This document shows positions 19,754 through 30,560 of a stretch of 64,000 nt of DNA, in pieces (the stretch's first letter is position 1; each line of letters opens with the position of its first letter). The DNA comes from Aquarana catesbeiana (lineage: Eukaryota; Chordata; Amphibia; Anura; Ranidae): NCBI RefSeq assembly GCF_042186555.1, contig NC_133327.1, positions 329,290,495 to 329,354,494 on the forward strand. Direction: 5' to 3'. Position numbers and translations under genes: made by a program. Under the pieces are notes generated by a model. The model was not told the DNA's origin. It ran no database searches and saw only the letters and a list, made by a program, of their open reading frames with translations.

Positions 19754-19996
19754 TTGGAATTTTGTGTTTTTTTTTTTTCTCAAACAAAAGGTTTTATTAA
19801 AATTGAATAAGTGTAGACAGTTCCAGAGCGCATACAGCAATTTACAGAGTAGAAGTCACATCTTACATATGTATTAAGATGAAAAACAAAAAAAGCACAG
19901 AAAAAGGGGGCATATACTCCATTACATCGGATGAAGAGAAAACAAAGAGGAGAAAAGAAGGAACATAACCTCTCATCAGATTGGAATTTTGTGTTT
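19754..19996 (-). mobile_element. Severely 5'-truncated LINE with target-site duplication
   Basis: A 16-bp duplication, TTGGAATTTTGTGTTT, at 19754-19769 and 19981-19996 brackets about 210 bp ending in a T run. On the minus strand this is a 3' UTR with AATAAA followed by poly(A). It shows target-primed reverse transcription with strong 5' truncation. The body resembles L1-type 3' UTRs but is not the same as 7155-7986. Confidence 0.9.
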
Positions 19997-20394
19997 AGTG
20001 ATCCTCGGAACACACATCACTTCCTGATTTTATGCACAGTAGACTGCCTGCATTTGTACATGTACAACGCTTCATCTCTTGCTGGTTTGTAGATATTAGA
20101 CATAGGAGCCAGTAAGACACAAGAAGGTATTCATCAGCTGACCTCATTAGCATACACCTGTGGCTGCGTTCCCTCTTTCCAGCAGATCCAAACCACCCCC
20201 AGCTAGGTGCTTTTCTAATACAATTAATCAGTGATCACTGGTTTCACTAAATACAGATGTTATTTTTTGTCTTAAATTCATCTTGCATAGATCTGTTCAT
20301 TTGGAGAGTGCAGGAAATGAGAGATCAGATAACAGCCTATATGTATAGAGCTGTAGTAGCTGTAGTATTGAAAACAGGATTGTCCTGGGTTCTA
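19997..20394. other. No recognised feature
   Basis: Plain sequence between two insertions. Confidence 0.5.
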
Positions 20395-20594
20395 TAAAGC
20401 GCGGCATACACTACACAATCTGATTGTACAATCTCCTGTAGATCTGCTATCAATTATGTAGTGCAAGGGTCTTCCTGATTGGATACAGAGTGATCCAATA
20501 GCTGGTGTGTCCTCCCATTATATAGTTTTGGTAAATCTAAAGGAGATTGTACAGAGCTTGTACAATCAGATTGTATAGTGTATGGCCACCTTTA
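20395..20594. mobile_element. Palindromic MITE (CATACACTA... ends)
   Basis: The left arm (CATACACTACACAATCTGAT...) is the near reverse complement of the right arm, over about 45 bp plus weaker internal similarity. The outermost shared bases are TAAAG. The left arm lacks about 14 bp. No clear target-site duplication, so the superfamily is unresolved. Confidence 0.75.
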
Positions 20595-20831
20595 GCCACC
20601 TAAAACAAACTAGTTGCTAACTACTTTGCAACAACATTTTCAAAATACAAATCCATTTTAGCAACATTTAGAAAGATAGAGGTAGCTTTTAATTGTGTCC
20701 AGGAAACTCTACATAGCTTTGTGGAGTTGAGTTGTGCTGCCTGCCACAAGTGGGTGTAACAACACAAATTTGATCGGAAAAAAATCAGAGTGGGGGTCCG
20801 CCCAATCCTAACCAGGCTCTTAGGTCTCTAT

Positions 20832-21335
20832 TATATGATAATTAATTGTTAATGTCTAAATAAGATTTTATTAGAATGTTGACTTCTGGTTATATATGTT
20901 TATGCATTCATCATGGTACTACTATATATTCTAGGTAAAAATCTGATCAACACAGTGGCATAGTGGTTAGTGCTCTGATTTAGCATCAGTCGGGTCATGG
21001 GTTTAAATCCCTACCTGCCACCTCCCTAAAGCTTTGATGGCGAATGGATATGTGCGTAGGAGAAAGCATATTTGCCGTCAGCGTGATACAATTTATCTCT
21101 CGCTGATGGCACTTATGTGTTCGCCACATATGAATTTGCCATTGCAAATCTAGAGAGGTGGTAGCATGGATGGGATTTGAACTCATGACCTGAGTGCTAA
21201 AGATAAAGCCACTGTGCTGAGTACAATTATACCTAGAATATAAAGAAGTACCATGATTACAGAATGAACATATATAAATAGAACTCAACATTTTCATAAA
21301 ATAGGAATTAGACATAAAAAAGTTTGACATATATA
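20832..21335. repeat. Foldback element with tRNA-like boxes in both arms (copy A)
   Basis: About 500 bp whose two halves are imperfect reverse complements, centred near 21091. Each arm holds an A-box-like block (GTGGCATAGTGGTTAGTGC on the left) and a B-box-like block (GGGTTTAAATCCC left; GAGTTCAAATCCC, read on minus, right). TTCTAGGTA and ATCATGGTACT occur in both arms. It looks like two SINE heads arranged head-out, or a MITE that captured one. Confidence 0.7.
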
Positions 21336-21479
21336 GAATAAATATATAACTCTTACATCAATGATAATAATATAAATATCAGCAAAAGAAGCAAAACAAG
21401 TCACATCTACAAATTTTTGACGATTTAGCAATTATCCTGCATTTGTATTTTAGGAGAATATAGATTCTCTTGATCTATG

Positions 21480-21885
21480 TTCATTCGTTAATCATTGTAC
21501 TATTCTAAGCCTAATTGTGCTCATCTCAATGGCTTAGTGGGTAGCACTCCTATCTAGGTCTGGGTTCAAATCCCAAGCATGGTATCTATCACCTGCTTAA
21601 AATTTAAACAGCATAGTATGCTGAAAATAGGCAAACGCCTAATTGCCACTACCACATCAGCATGGTTGTTTCCATAATTTGCATGCTCAATTGCATACAA
21701 TGGTATGTTATTTAGCAAAAATATTATTGTGTGGAAATAAAATAAAAAAATCTCTAGTGAACACGCAGGGTGTTAGCATGGGAGGGATTTGAACTCATGA
21801 CCTAAGTGCTTTTTGTTTATAAGTGCAGACTAGGCCAATATGTAACCTCACAAAATAGCAGACATTATTCTGTAATAATCATTCA
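21480..21885. repeat. Foldback element with tRNA-like boxes (copy B, degenerate)
   Basis: A second copy about 520 bp downstream with the same plan: left A-box/B-box at 21530-21575 (TGGCTTAGTGGGTAGCAC, GGGTTCAAATCCC), right B-box on minus at 21785-21800 (GAGTTCAAATCCC). The palindrome is weaker than in copy A. A GCAAAAGAAG string follows both copies (21383, 21901), suggesting tandem duplication of the larger unit. Confidence 0.6.
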
Positions 21886-22174
21886 GAAAAGCATTCGTTA
21901 GCAAAAGAAGAAAACAAACTATATACAATAATTGTAATATAAATAAATAGCCACACACAAGGTAGAATGTATTTTTGACATACATGTACACACATGATCG
22001 TAGCTAAATACTGCAGTGCAGTTCCATATAGAAAACTCGTTGGCAATTGTCAGTTACGGAACAGCGACTATGCCGAATTAGAATTTAATAATGCTCACTT
22101 ACTCAATTTTCTGTTCGCATGTTCACCTTGTTGAGGTTTTAATTTGCTTAACTGGCAGTAACCAGATGTAGAGT

Positions 22175-22462
22175 GACTACCAACAAAAAATAACTCCCTC
22201 TCAAAGCCAGAATCCACCCTCAACAATACAGATCTCCCTCTAGTAGAAATCTTTCCCGAGTTCTCCCCAGAACCCCCCCCCCCCCAGTACAGATATCCAC
22301 CCGTACTGATCTCCCTCCCCAAGAACAATTTCCCTAGTACTGATCTCCACCAGTAAAGCTCTCCAACCAGTAAGAATCTACCCCAGTACAGATTGCCCCA
22401 ATAAAGATCTTCCCACTACAGATATTCCCCAGTACAGCTATACACCAGCACAGATCTTGCAA
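22175..22462. repeat. Degenerate ~17-20 bp tandem repeat
   Basis: A run of loosely repeated units of the type CCCCAGTACAGATCTCC with a C14 run near 22275. Units are strongly diverged. Confidence 0.75.
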
Positions 22463-23569
22463 AAGTCTTTATGTTTTTTTCTTATCTTGTACATCCACCA
22501 TTCCTTTCTATGGTTAAAAATGTTTACTAAGCCATCATAAAATTAAAATGGTCCTTTATTTAAATATGTTGTTCAATTACAGTGTGAATATTATGCTGTA
22601 TGTTTAATTATTTATTAATCAAAGATTTATAACTGCTCATGTTTTATTTTCTGTATAATAATTTTTAAATCAGAAGATAGAAGTCCTAGTCAAATGTTAA
22701 TATTCTAAAGAACAATTGTGTTGTCCTTTGGCTACCAGTGTGAGTTCAGGCCCACACAGAACACAAACTTTAAGATTATCACTGTGAGTTGAAAGTGCTT
22801 TCACAACCTTTGCCTGATATAATAATATCAGTTTTTCTCTATAATGTAATTACATGGTACATGTACAATGTTATCAGCACAAAAGCAGATCAAAAAACTG
22901 ACAAGTAAAACTCTCCTGAAGTCTTTCAGACTCCTTTTGGCTGGAGGAACCTGCAATTTAAATGCATTTCTGAAAAAAAAAAACAGACAGAGGTTGCCTT
23001 TATAGGGTATTATTTACTGTACTATGCCAATCAACTCAATCTGGAAGAATACTATAATTTTCCACCAGGTAGAATGCAATTTGATGGAGACTGAAGTAAA
23101 AGTCGAACTTACATAATGCCATTTACTCTTTGGTCTAATTTGCTAAGTAGCGGTAAGATCTAATTATTTGAAGTGTTAAATAAAACCCTAACATTTTATA
23201 ATAAATTACAGCACCTTACATCAGCACTTACCTTGATTGCTTCTTCTTCTTTAAAAGCATGCCCTTCTTCCTAAATGTGCCTGTCTAAAGATTCATGTTG
23301 TAGGTTTCCTGTTCTCAGGTGTCTCCATTGCTTTGCATGGTTCTAGGAAGCCACCAATTCATGTGTGCTGCCAAGATAGAAGACTCCAAGCTGACTATAC
23401 AACACTGTGCAAACGTGCAAAGCCTGCCAACAAAGCATGCCTATGCAGTGGTGCTTCCAACACTGGTTGGAATTCAGTGCACAAAAGGCACTTAGTTGTC
23501 AGCCCAAATCCTACACAGCCTTCACAGGCAACACACCCACATAGCTGACTTGGTTTTTCTCAAATGCAG
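22463..23569. other. No gene recognised
   Basis: AT-rich DNA; no domain, splice-supported exon or repeat that I can name. Confidence 0.5.
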
Positions 23570-24329
23570 TTAACCTCCCTGGCTGTTTTCCCGAGTGTGG
23601 CTCGGGGTTAAATTTCAGCACTATTAGCGGTAACCCTGAGCCACACTCGGGATTGCATCTCAGGATCCTGGTGCAGTGTACTTACCTTGTCCCCAGGATC
23701 CTGCGATGTCCTCCCGCTGTGTCTGTGGGCTCTGTCCTCTGCCCGAAGCCTCTGTGTGCCAGGCTCCGTTCCCTGCGAGCGTTGCGACGCATGGGGGTGG
23801 AGCCCAGCGGCAAATTTAAAAAAGTGAAAAATCATAATACATACAGTACACTGTAATCGTACAGATTACATTACTGTATGAAATTATTTCACATCCCTTT
23901 TGTCCCCAGTGCTTTGTCCAATGCCCTGCATGCAGTTTTATATGATATATACTGCTCTTTCTGCCTGGAAACTGGAGATTGTTCATAGCAACCAAAAAGT
24001 GTTCCTTTATGTCAAAAGTGGTTTTAGACCAGCTAGAAAACAGCAATAGTAAATTAGAACACTTGCAGAATTAAGCGATAGTGAATTGTGGGGAAATTAA
24101 TTTTATTATTATTTTTTATAATTATTTATATTTATTTATTATATTATAATTTAGTGTTTCAAACTTCATCATAACTGGGATATCTATTAGACTCTTGTTT
24201 GGACAGATTTAAGTGTGTTATTGCTAAGAATTACAGGCCTACAATAAAAAACGCCAAATTTCTATGCAAAATAATTGTACCGCTTTGAGACGCAAAAATC
24301 TGACATAATCATACCGCCAGGGAGGCTAC
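23570..24329. mobile_element. TTAA-family MITE (CCTCCCTGGCGGT ends)
   Basis: Terminal inverted repeat CCTCCCTGGC(T/G)GT at 23574 and, reversed, at 24313-24325. TTAA precedes the left end; the right flank reads CTAC, so the second TTAA is mutated or lost. A TTAA target points to piggyBac/Kolobok-type elements. It contains an AT-rich block (24100-24155) and a GC-rich block (23690-23815). No coding capacity. I recall this family as abundant in ranid frogs. Confidence 0.8.
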
Positions 24330-24784
24330 ACTTCCCTGCCCCAGCTTGGACAATGAAGCTTGTGATTAGACAGTGTAGTAGCAGTCTAATCCCTCTACTA
24401 TCTCCTCCTGCCAAGTGACAGGGTGCAGGTTCAGTTTATTACTAAATATTTGGATGATGATCTTTCACATGAATGTATGTGTTATAACCATAAATATCAC
24501 CAGCAAACCACAAGTGTTACAGTGGGAGAAACATTTGCTCCAAGTTTTAGGAAAGCAACTTTGTACCTTATCGTGGTTTCGTTTTTCTTTTTGGCTCCTT
24601 TTGTCCCCATCACCATGACTTTTCTGGATACCCTATCTTTTGCACACATTGCGGTCTATTTATCAATGGTTTCACCAAAATACACACAACTTTCATCTAA
24701 GATTCATGTTAATTTACTTCTCTATGCAACAAAGCATTTAACTGCAGCCTAGGGTGTAATTCTGCTCCTTAATAGCGCAGAGAG
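24330..24784. other. No recognised feature
   Basis: Spacer between two MITEs; the two overlapping small frames near 24420-24750 lack any recognisable domain. Confidence 0.5.
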
Positions 24785-25221
24785 TAAGGCCCCTTTCACA
24801 CTGGGGCGGTTTGCAGGCATTATTGCGCTAAAAATACCGCCTGCAAACCGCCCCTAAACAGCCTCCGCTGTTTGTTCAGTGTGAAAGCCCGAGGCCTTTC
24901 ACAATGAAGCCGTGCGCTGGCAGGAGAAGAAAAAATCTCCTGTCAGCTGCTTCTTTGGAGCGGTGAAGGATCGGTGTATTCACCGCTCCTAAACCGCTCC
25001 TGCCCATTGAAATCAATGGGACAGCGCAGCTATACCGCGGCAATACAGCGGCAATACCGGAGCTATAGCCGTGCTATACAAATGGTTTTAACCCTTTTTC
25101 GGCTGCCAGCGGGGGGTTAAAACCGCACCACTAGCGGCCGAATACCGCGGTAAAACAGCGCTAAAAATAGCGATGTTTTACCGCCGACGCCCCCTACCGC
25201 CCCAGTGTGAAAGGGGCCTAA
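24785..25221. mobile_element. PIF/Harbinger-type MITE
   Basis: The element 24788-25218 (431 bp) has perfect terminal inverted repeats starting GGCCCCTTTCACACTGGGGC. It is flanked by a TAA 3-bp duplication (24785-24787, 25219-25221), the hallmark target of PIF/Harbinger transposons. The interior is GC-rich without coding potential. Confidence 0.92.
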
Positions 25222-25520
25222 AGCCTAGTACACAGGGGCCAAATGTGGGGTGGCAATGGCCTGTTCAATAGAAACCGGCCAACATTCAGCCCGTGGGTAT
25301 GGCAGCCAGTCCAACCAAAGCCAACCAGTCCTGATCAGTGCTCTCAGCCAATGGAAGGGGAGGCATCCCCCTGTCAGAACACAATAGCACAACAAGAGAG
25401 ATCGCTGTACTAACATTGAATTGTTAGTGCAGCAGCTCCAACCTGAGCTGTCAGGTTTTTTTGTTGAATCTGGCGGGTTGAACGAAAAAAAAAAAAAAAA
25501 AGTAGTGTATATGAGTCTTA
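25222..25520. mobile_element. Possible further MITE
   Basis: The left end AGCCTAGTACACAGGGGCC is loosely mirrored by the right-end complement TAAGACTCATATACACTA. It directly abuts the Harbinger MITE, and a 17-base A run lies near 25485. The ends are too diverged for a firm call. Confidence 0.35.
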
Positions 25521-25675
25521 AGTGTTGTCATCTTAGGACAGGAAGTGTCTAGTAGGATTACCCGGTAAACGCCAGCTTAAAATAAAGAGGAAAAAAGAAA
25601 ACAAATGCAGCTACCTCATATAAGGACTGGTAAGATGAAATATATTATGTGTTTGTTCTTGGGTTTAGATACACT

Positions 25676-26144
25676 TTAAAGCATATCTAAAGCAAAATCT
25701 TTTTTTTTTTTCATGTTGGATATCTAAAGCAACATTTTTAATTTTTTTTTTATTTTGGATAAATAGGAAGAGATGTAAAGCTTCTGACAGTTTTTTTTTT
25801 TGTTGTCATATGTATCTTAAAAAGATAATTTCCCTTCCTGTCCTGTAGACTCAATAGGAAATGAGAGGCTATATGAGGCAATTCCCCCTTTCAAACAGTT
25901 CTCACAGGAACAAGTACCCTCAGTGGAAGGTTTCCCTTCTATTCCTGTTCTGTATTCTGGTGGCGACTCAAAATTTTGGATCTATCCCCACTTTTACTCC
26001 TTGTGATATTGGTGATCAGGACAATTAGAGAGAGTGAATCTACCTAACAGGGACACAGACAGCAATAAAACCTGACAGCGGTTCTAACCCCTTACCACTT
26101 TATCCAATTCTAAAAAAAAAAATGTTGACTTTGATATATCTTAA
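25676..26144. mobile_element. TTAA-flanked MITE 1
   Basis: TTAA at 25676-25679 and 26141-26144 brackets 461 bp whose ends are imperfect inverted repeats (TTAAAGCATATCTAAAG versus TTAAGATATATCAAAG on the other strand), each followed by a homopolymer run. No coding capacity. It shares its right TTAA with the next MITE. Confidence 0.75.
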
Positions 26145-26612
26145 GGTGGAACTTCAGTCAATTTTTCATCTTTCCATCTATTAAATCTTCTGCCCTTGTT
26201 GTTTTTACTTTAGTAAAACATTTTTTTTTCTGCCAGTAAATACCTTATACAGCCCACTTCCTGTTTCTTGTCTGGTAAAAAGCCTAGGCTTTAGACATCA
26301 TGCACAGCTCTCTCTCTCACTCTCATGAGAGTTTGCCAGGAAAGGAGGGGGGGAGTCATAAGAGGGCCAATGAGAGCTGCAGAGCTGGAGGTGTGTCTCT
26401 GTGTGTCTGTGTAAATCCAGGAAGTGAACAGGCAGCAGCTTCAGCTGCCCACAGTTAAAATGGCTGCAGCCAGACTTAGTGGAGGAGATTTCTGCAGCCT
26501 GTACAGAATCACAGTATGTATAAAATAATATGCAAAGTGGTTGGAGGCAAGCTTCAGAATGGAAACAATGTTTTTATTACAAATGATTGAGCAGACTGCA
26601 GTTCCTCTTTAA
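26141..26612. mobile_element. TTAA-flanked MITE 2
   Basis: TTAA at 26141-26144 and 26609-26612. The terminal inverted repeat is TTAAGGTGGAACTTCAGTC versus TTAAAGAGGAACTGCAGTC (three mismatches in 19). 464 bp without coding potential. PiggyBac- or Kolobok-type target. Confidence 0.85.
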
Positions 26613-27242
26613 CATGTTTATTCCCTACATCAGTAGACATTCCTTTTTATTTATAATACCTATCTTTATCTTCATTCTTTTTTAACATATACTTTCTCTT
26701 TGCTTTATGAAATGATACACTGTTGCAGCTTCCCACTGCTGTCAATCGTATTCCTGTGCAACTCCAACCCTATTTGTCCTGTGTACCAACACACTTTTTG
26801 TGGTATCAAAGTTGAAAAATTAAAATTGAGTTATGCACTTTCTAAAGGTTGATGTTTCTGATGCATTTTATAGGAAGGAAAGGCGGCTGCAAAAGAAAAA
26901 GAAAAGGAGAATCACACTTCAATTTAAAAAAATACAGGCTATTTGAGAAGACATAGTTCAAAATAAAATAAGAGCCATATCTTAAGGGATCTGACAGAGG
27001 GCAGCAATACAGACTAGGACTTTTTAATGGCACACTTCAAGTACTATTTTAGTATGTGATACAACAGGAAACTCAGTGAATTGCATTTAAGCAGTTCTCT
27101 GTTAAAGTTAGGAACTTTTTTTACAGTTATGTGATTATGATTTCAGAAAGCCAAGTCCCTCACAGAGTTTTCAACATTTATTTGTTTTATTGTAAAATGA
27201 TCTACAAAGATACAATAGACAGAAGCCTTTTATTTCGGCCTA
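26613..27242. other. No gene recognised
   Basis: AT-rich spacer before the Tc1 remnant. Confidence 0.5.
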
Positions 27243-27852
27243 TACAGTGGGGCAAAAAAGTATTTAGTCAGCCACCAATTGTGCAAGTCCTCCCACTTAA
27301 AAAGATAAGAGAGGGTTGTAATTGTCATCATAGGTATACCTCAACTATGAGAGACAAAATGTGGAAACAAATCCAGACAATCACATTGTCTGATTTTTGG
27401 AAGAATTTATTTGCAAATAATGGTGGAAAATAAGTATTTGGTCAATATCAAAAGTTCATCTCAATACTTTGTTATATATCCTTTGTTGGCAATGACAGAG
27501 GTCAAACGTTTTCTGTAAGTCTTCACAAGGTTATCACACACTGTTGCTGGTATGTTGGCCCATTTCTCCATGCAGGTCTCCTCTAGAGCAGTGATGTTTT
27601 AGGGCTATCGCTGGGCAACGCGGTCTTTCAACTCCCTCTAAAGGTTTTCTATGGGGTTGAGATCTGGAGACTGGCTAGGCCACTCCAGGACCTTGAAATG
27701 CTTCTTACGAAGCCACTCTTTCGTTGCCTGGGCGGTGTGTTTGGGATCATTGTCATGCTGAAAGACCCAGCCACGTTTCATCTTCAATGCCCTTGCTGGT
27801 GGGAGGAGGTTTGCACTCAAAATCTCACGATACATGGCCCCATTCATTCTTT
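27243..27852 (-). mobile_element. Tc1/mariner transposon, truncated
   Basis: After the target TA (27243-27244) the terminal repeat CAGTGGGGCAAAAAAGTATT begins, followed by the sequence downstream of a minus-strand transposase gene. The element breaks off inside the gene near 27852, next to the truncated gypsy element, so its promoter-side half and second terminal repeat are missing. Confidence 0.93.
27638..27852 (-). pseudogene. Tc1 transposase, C-terminal fragment
   Basis: Tc1 transposases cut and paste the element at TA sites. The minus frame reads NGAMYREIL, then QHDNDPKHTAQ (second catalytic Asp) and WPSQSPDLNPIENL (third catalytic acidic residue, Glu in NPIEN). The N-terminal DNA-binding and first-Asp regions are missing, and the sequence after PIENL is altered (a stop near 27600). 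Inactive. Confidence 0.93.
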
Positions 27853-27879
27853 TATGTACAAATAACTCTATAATCTACT

Positions 27880-28475
27880 ATAATCAATGCAAGATCTCAG
27901 TTCACCGCTCCTCTTCTTCACAAAGAAGAAACCAGCACCAGCAGGAGACGAGGATTTGCGGATGAAACCCAGAGAAAGGGCGTCTGCAACATACTCCTCC
28001 ATGGCTTTATCCTCCAAGACCCAAAAAAAGGTAAACCACAAGGGGGCGTGGCACCAGGTTGAAGGTCAATTGCGCAATCATATGGCTGGTGTGGAGGCAA
28101 ACTACCGGCTTGACCTTTGTCAAAGACATTGCTAAAATCAAGGTACTCCTCTGGCAGGGAGGAGAGTGAAGAGGTACACAGGACCTTGGCTACCTTCCGG
28201 AAGCATGTTTCACTGCATTGTGGTGACCAGGAGAGAACCTCAGCATGAAGCCAATCAAAAGAGGGGTTGTGCCTCTGTAACCAAGGATAACCAATAACCA
28301 GCGGAAACTTAGGAGAGGAAATCACTTGGAATTGGATTATCTCATGGTGAAGAGCCCCTACGGCAATGGACAACGGAACCGTCTCATGAGTCATATGGGC
28401 AGGCTGTAGGGGTCTCCCGTCAAGAGCCTCAATGGCAAGTGGAGTGTCACGCAGCTGCAGTGGAATCAAGTGCTT
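27880..28475 (-). pseudogene. Gypsy A pol fragment (post-protease to RT block 1)
   Basis: Minus frame: HLIPLQLRDTPLAIEALDGR, then VIGYPWLQRHNP (end of the protease-like region), then YDCAIDLQPGATPP, the usual approach to the reverse transcriptase. After a frameshift, SPAGAGFFFVKKRSGELRSC and IDY match RT block 1. The sequence stops there, so no catalytic YxDD is present. A TGA (CGA-type) separates it from the protease frame. Confidence 0.88.
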
Positions 28476-28737
28476 TCATACAAAGGCAGCATCAATGAAC
28501 AGGCCTGCAGCCCCAGAGTTGATTAGAGCCTGTATCTCGATAGACGACTCAGCCCAAGAAAAGGTGACCGAAACCAGGGACTTATCCTTCTGGATAACTG
28601 GGGATGACACAACACCACCTAAGGTCTGTCCATGACAGGACCTCAAGGTTTGGGTGTTCCCAGGACGGGTAGGACAAGACTTCAAAAAGTGAACTGCCTG
28701 GCCACAATAAAGGCACAATCTCTCCCTCCTCCTAAAG
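28476..28737 (-). pseudogene. Gypsy A nucleocapsid knuckle and protease
   Basis: One CCHC knuckle (CLYCGQAVHFLKSC) binds element RNA. The protease active site reads ALINSGAAGLFID where DSG is expected: Asn replaces the catalytic Asp, so the protease would be dead even without the stop codons around it. The frame follows gag directly after a TGA at 28738-28740. Confidence 0.88.
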
Positions 28738-29636
28738 GCTCATTCATCCGCAGAGAGACGCGTGAAGCCCAAGTGCATGGGTTCATCTTCACTGACCGAC
28801 TCAGTACCAGGAGGCATGGGAGGTGAGGGAGGCACAGGTAGGACTGCAAAGCTTGGAAGCAAACGTACAGGGGGCTTCCGCAAGTGCTTCTTAAAAGAAA
28901 GTCTTTCTCTGAGTCTGGAGTCAATGAGGATGGCAAACAAGATCATGCTCTCCAGCTCAGTGGGTATATCTTGGGCTGCTATCTCATCCTTGATGGAATC
29001 CGAGAGACCATGAGAAAAAGCAGCCACGAGGGCCTCATTGTTCCAAGCAACCTCTGCTGCCAGAGTACGGTACTCAATGGCGTAGTCGGCAACAGTTCTC
29101 GTACTCTGTTTGATGGACACAAGGCACTTGGCAGCAGAAGCGGAGCGTGCGTCAAACACCCTTTTAAAGGAGGCCACAAACTCAGGGTAACTCAAGACAA
29201 CAGGTTTTTGCATCTCCCATAGAGGGTTAGCCCAGGCCAAGGCACTCTCAGAAAGCAAAGATATCACAAACCCTACTTTGCTTCTGTCCGTGGGAAACGC
29301 CTGGGGCAGTATCTCAAAGTATATCTCAACTTGGTTGAGAAACCCTCTGCATTGGAATAGATCACCCCCAAATCTCTGGGGAAGCGGGGCGGGACCAGAC
29401 ATACCTCTTATAGAGGTAGTACTTAAGGCAGGTGCCTACACAGAGACTGGCGCAGCAGCAGGGACGGCCTGCAACTCAGGTTGTACCAGAGCAGCCACAG
29501 TGGGGGGTTCCAGGTGAGCCGTGCGACTCAGGAGTGTTTGTAATGCCATGGCAAACTGATCCATGCGGTGATCTTGCTCATCCAATCTGGAAAAAATATT
29601 ACCAACAAGTGGATTGACTGTATCTTCTGAATTCAT
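28738..29636 (-). pseudogene. Gypsy A gag
   Basis: Starts at ATG 29634-29636 (MNSEDTVNPLVGN), 13 bp after the LTR. A short coiled-coil-like head is followed by a TAG near 29436, then the capsid-type region: PQRFGGDLFQCRGFLNQVEIYF, AWANPLWE, FVASFKRVFD, YAIEYRTLAAEVAWN, LIDSRLRER. These are typical of vertebrate gypsy gag polyproteins that form virus-like particles in the cytoplasm. It ends at TGA 28738-28740 before the zinc knuckle. Confidence 0.88.
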
Positions 29637-29649
29637 GGCCTTTGCCTAC

Positions 29650-30062
29650 TGTCATAAACCACGGATCTGACCGAGAAGTACAGTAAAATCACACTTGTTT
29701 ATTAATAAAAATAAAAACGTAAATAGAGTAAGTGTAGTCAAAGCATAGCCAGAGTCCAGTAACCGGATCGGGTAGTCAGCCAAGCCAGAGTTCAGTAACC
29801 AGATCGAGTAATCAGCCAGGCCAGAAGTCAGGGCTCCAAGTAGAGGAACAGCAAGCAGGATAAGGAGCCAGAAGGGATGTCAGCAAAGCCAGTCTTTAAA
29901 CAGGAATGCAGGAGATGGTTTCTTGTGATGTGACCAAGGCGAAGGCAGGAATGAAGTGAGCTGGAGATCTTTAAGTAGGCAGGACTAACGAGCAGATCCA
30001 CAACAGCTGGTTAACTGTGGAGAGAGATGAGAGCTGGCAATTAGCCGCCAGCTGAGCGGCCA
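29650..30062 (-). repeat. LTR of gypsy A (outer end truncated)
   Basis: Begins TGTCATAAACC on plus, next to gag, and aligns in reverse with the solo LTR at 19168-19634, including the TTTATTAATAAA poly(A)-signal region and the GAGCTGGCAATTA block. It lacks roughly the last 40 bp compared with the solo LTR and joins element B at about 30062. Confidence 0.85.
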
Positions 30063-30560
30063 ATTGAACACCGTAACTAGGGCTTGTGTGACTTTGGGAG
30101 CTGTGATGTTGGAGAGGGCCACTGCTTAAGGATAATGGGTAGCATAATCCACTATGGTCAGGATGTACCACTTTCCAGTTTTGCTGGGGCAAGCCAAGGG
30201 TCCCAGGATGTTGATAGCTATCTGCTGGAACGACTCCTTAATGATGGGCAAGGGTTGGCCACCCCTCCTCCCATGTCGCTGACATGTATCGCAGTGCGAC
30301 AATAGTGGGCTACTGCATGGGACATCCCAGGCCAATAGAAGGCCTGGACTAACCATTTTTCTGTCTGCAACGTCCCCTGATGCCCAAGTATGGAAATCTC
30401 GTGGGCCAGGGGTAGCAGTTGGGCCCGGAACTGCTGGGGCACTATCAGCTGCTTGGTAATGGTCTGGGGTCCGCCCGCAGGAGCAATTTCTACAATTCGG
30501 TATAATAATCCGTTTTCTTGCACTATTTTGACAACCGCTCCTGAACCTGGTAGCCCTACC
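30063..30560 (-). pseudogene. Gypsy B integrase (zinc-binding domain, start of DDE core)
   Basis: Minus frame: HEISILGHQGTLQTEKWLVQ, FYWPGMSHAVAHYC and CDTCQRH form the HHCC zinc-binding domain. The core begins FQQIAINILGPL and ILTIVDYATHYP, where the Asp of VDYAT is the first catalytic residue. A TAA replaces the expected Glu codon right after THYP (near 30126). The reading continues AVALSNITAPKV until it runs into the LTR of element A at about 30062. The rest of the core is missing. Confidence 0.88.

Larger units (their letters stand above)
27853..30062 (-). mobile_element. Ty3/gypsy LTR retrotransposon A (5' LTR, gag, PR, start of RT)
   Basis: On the minus strand: 5' LTR (30062 to 29650), a 13-bp leader, gag, zinc knuckle, protease and the first RT block, where it is cut off at a Tc1 fragment. 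Gag and pol share one frame, interrupted by point stops. RNase H, integrase and the 3' LTR are missing. The outer end of the LTR is also missing, replaced by element B. Confidence 0.9.
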
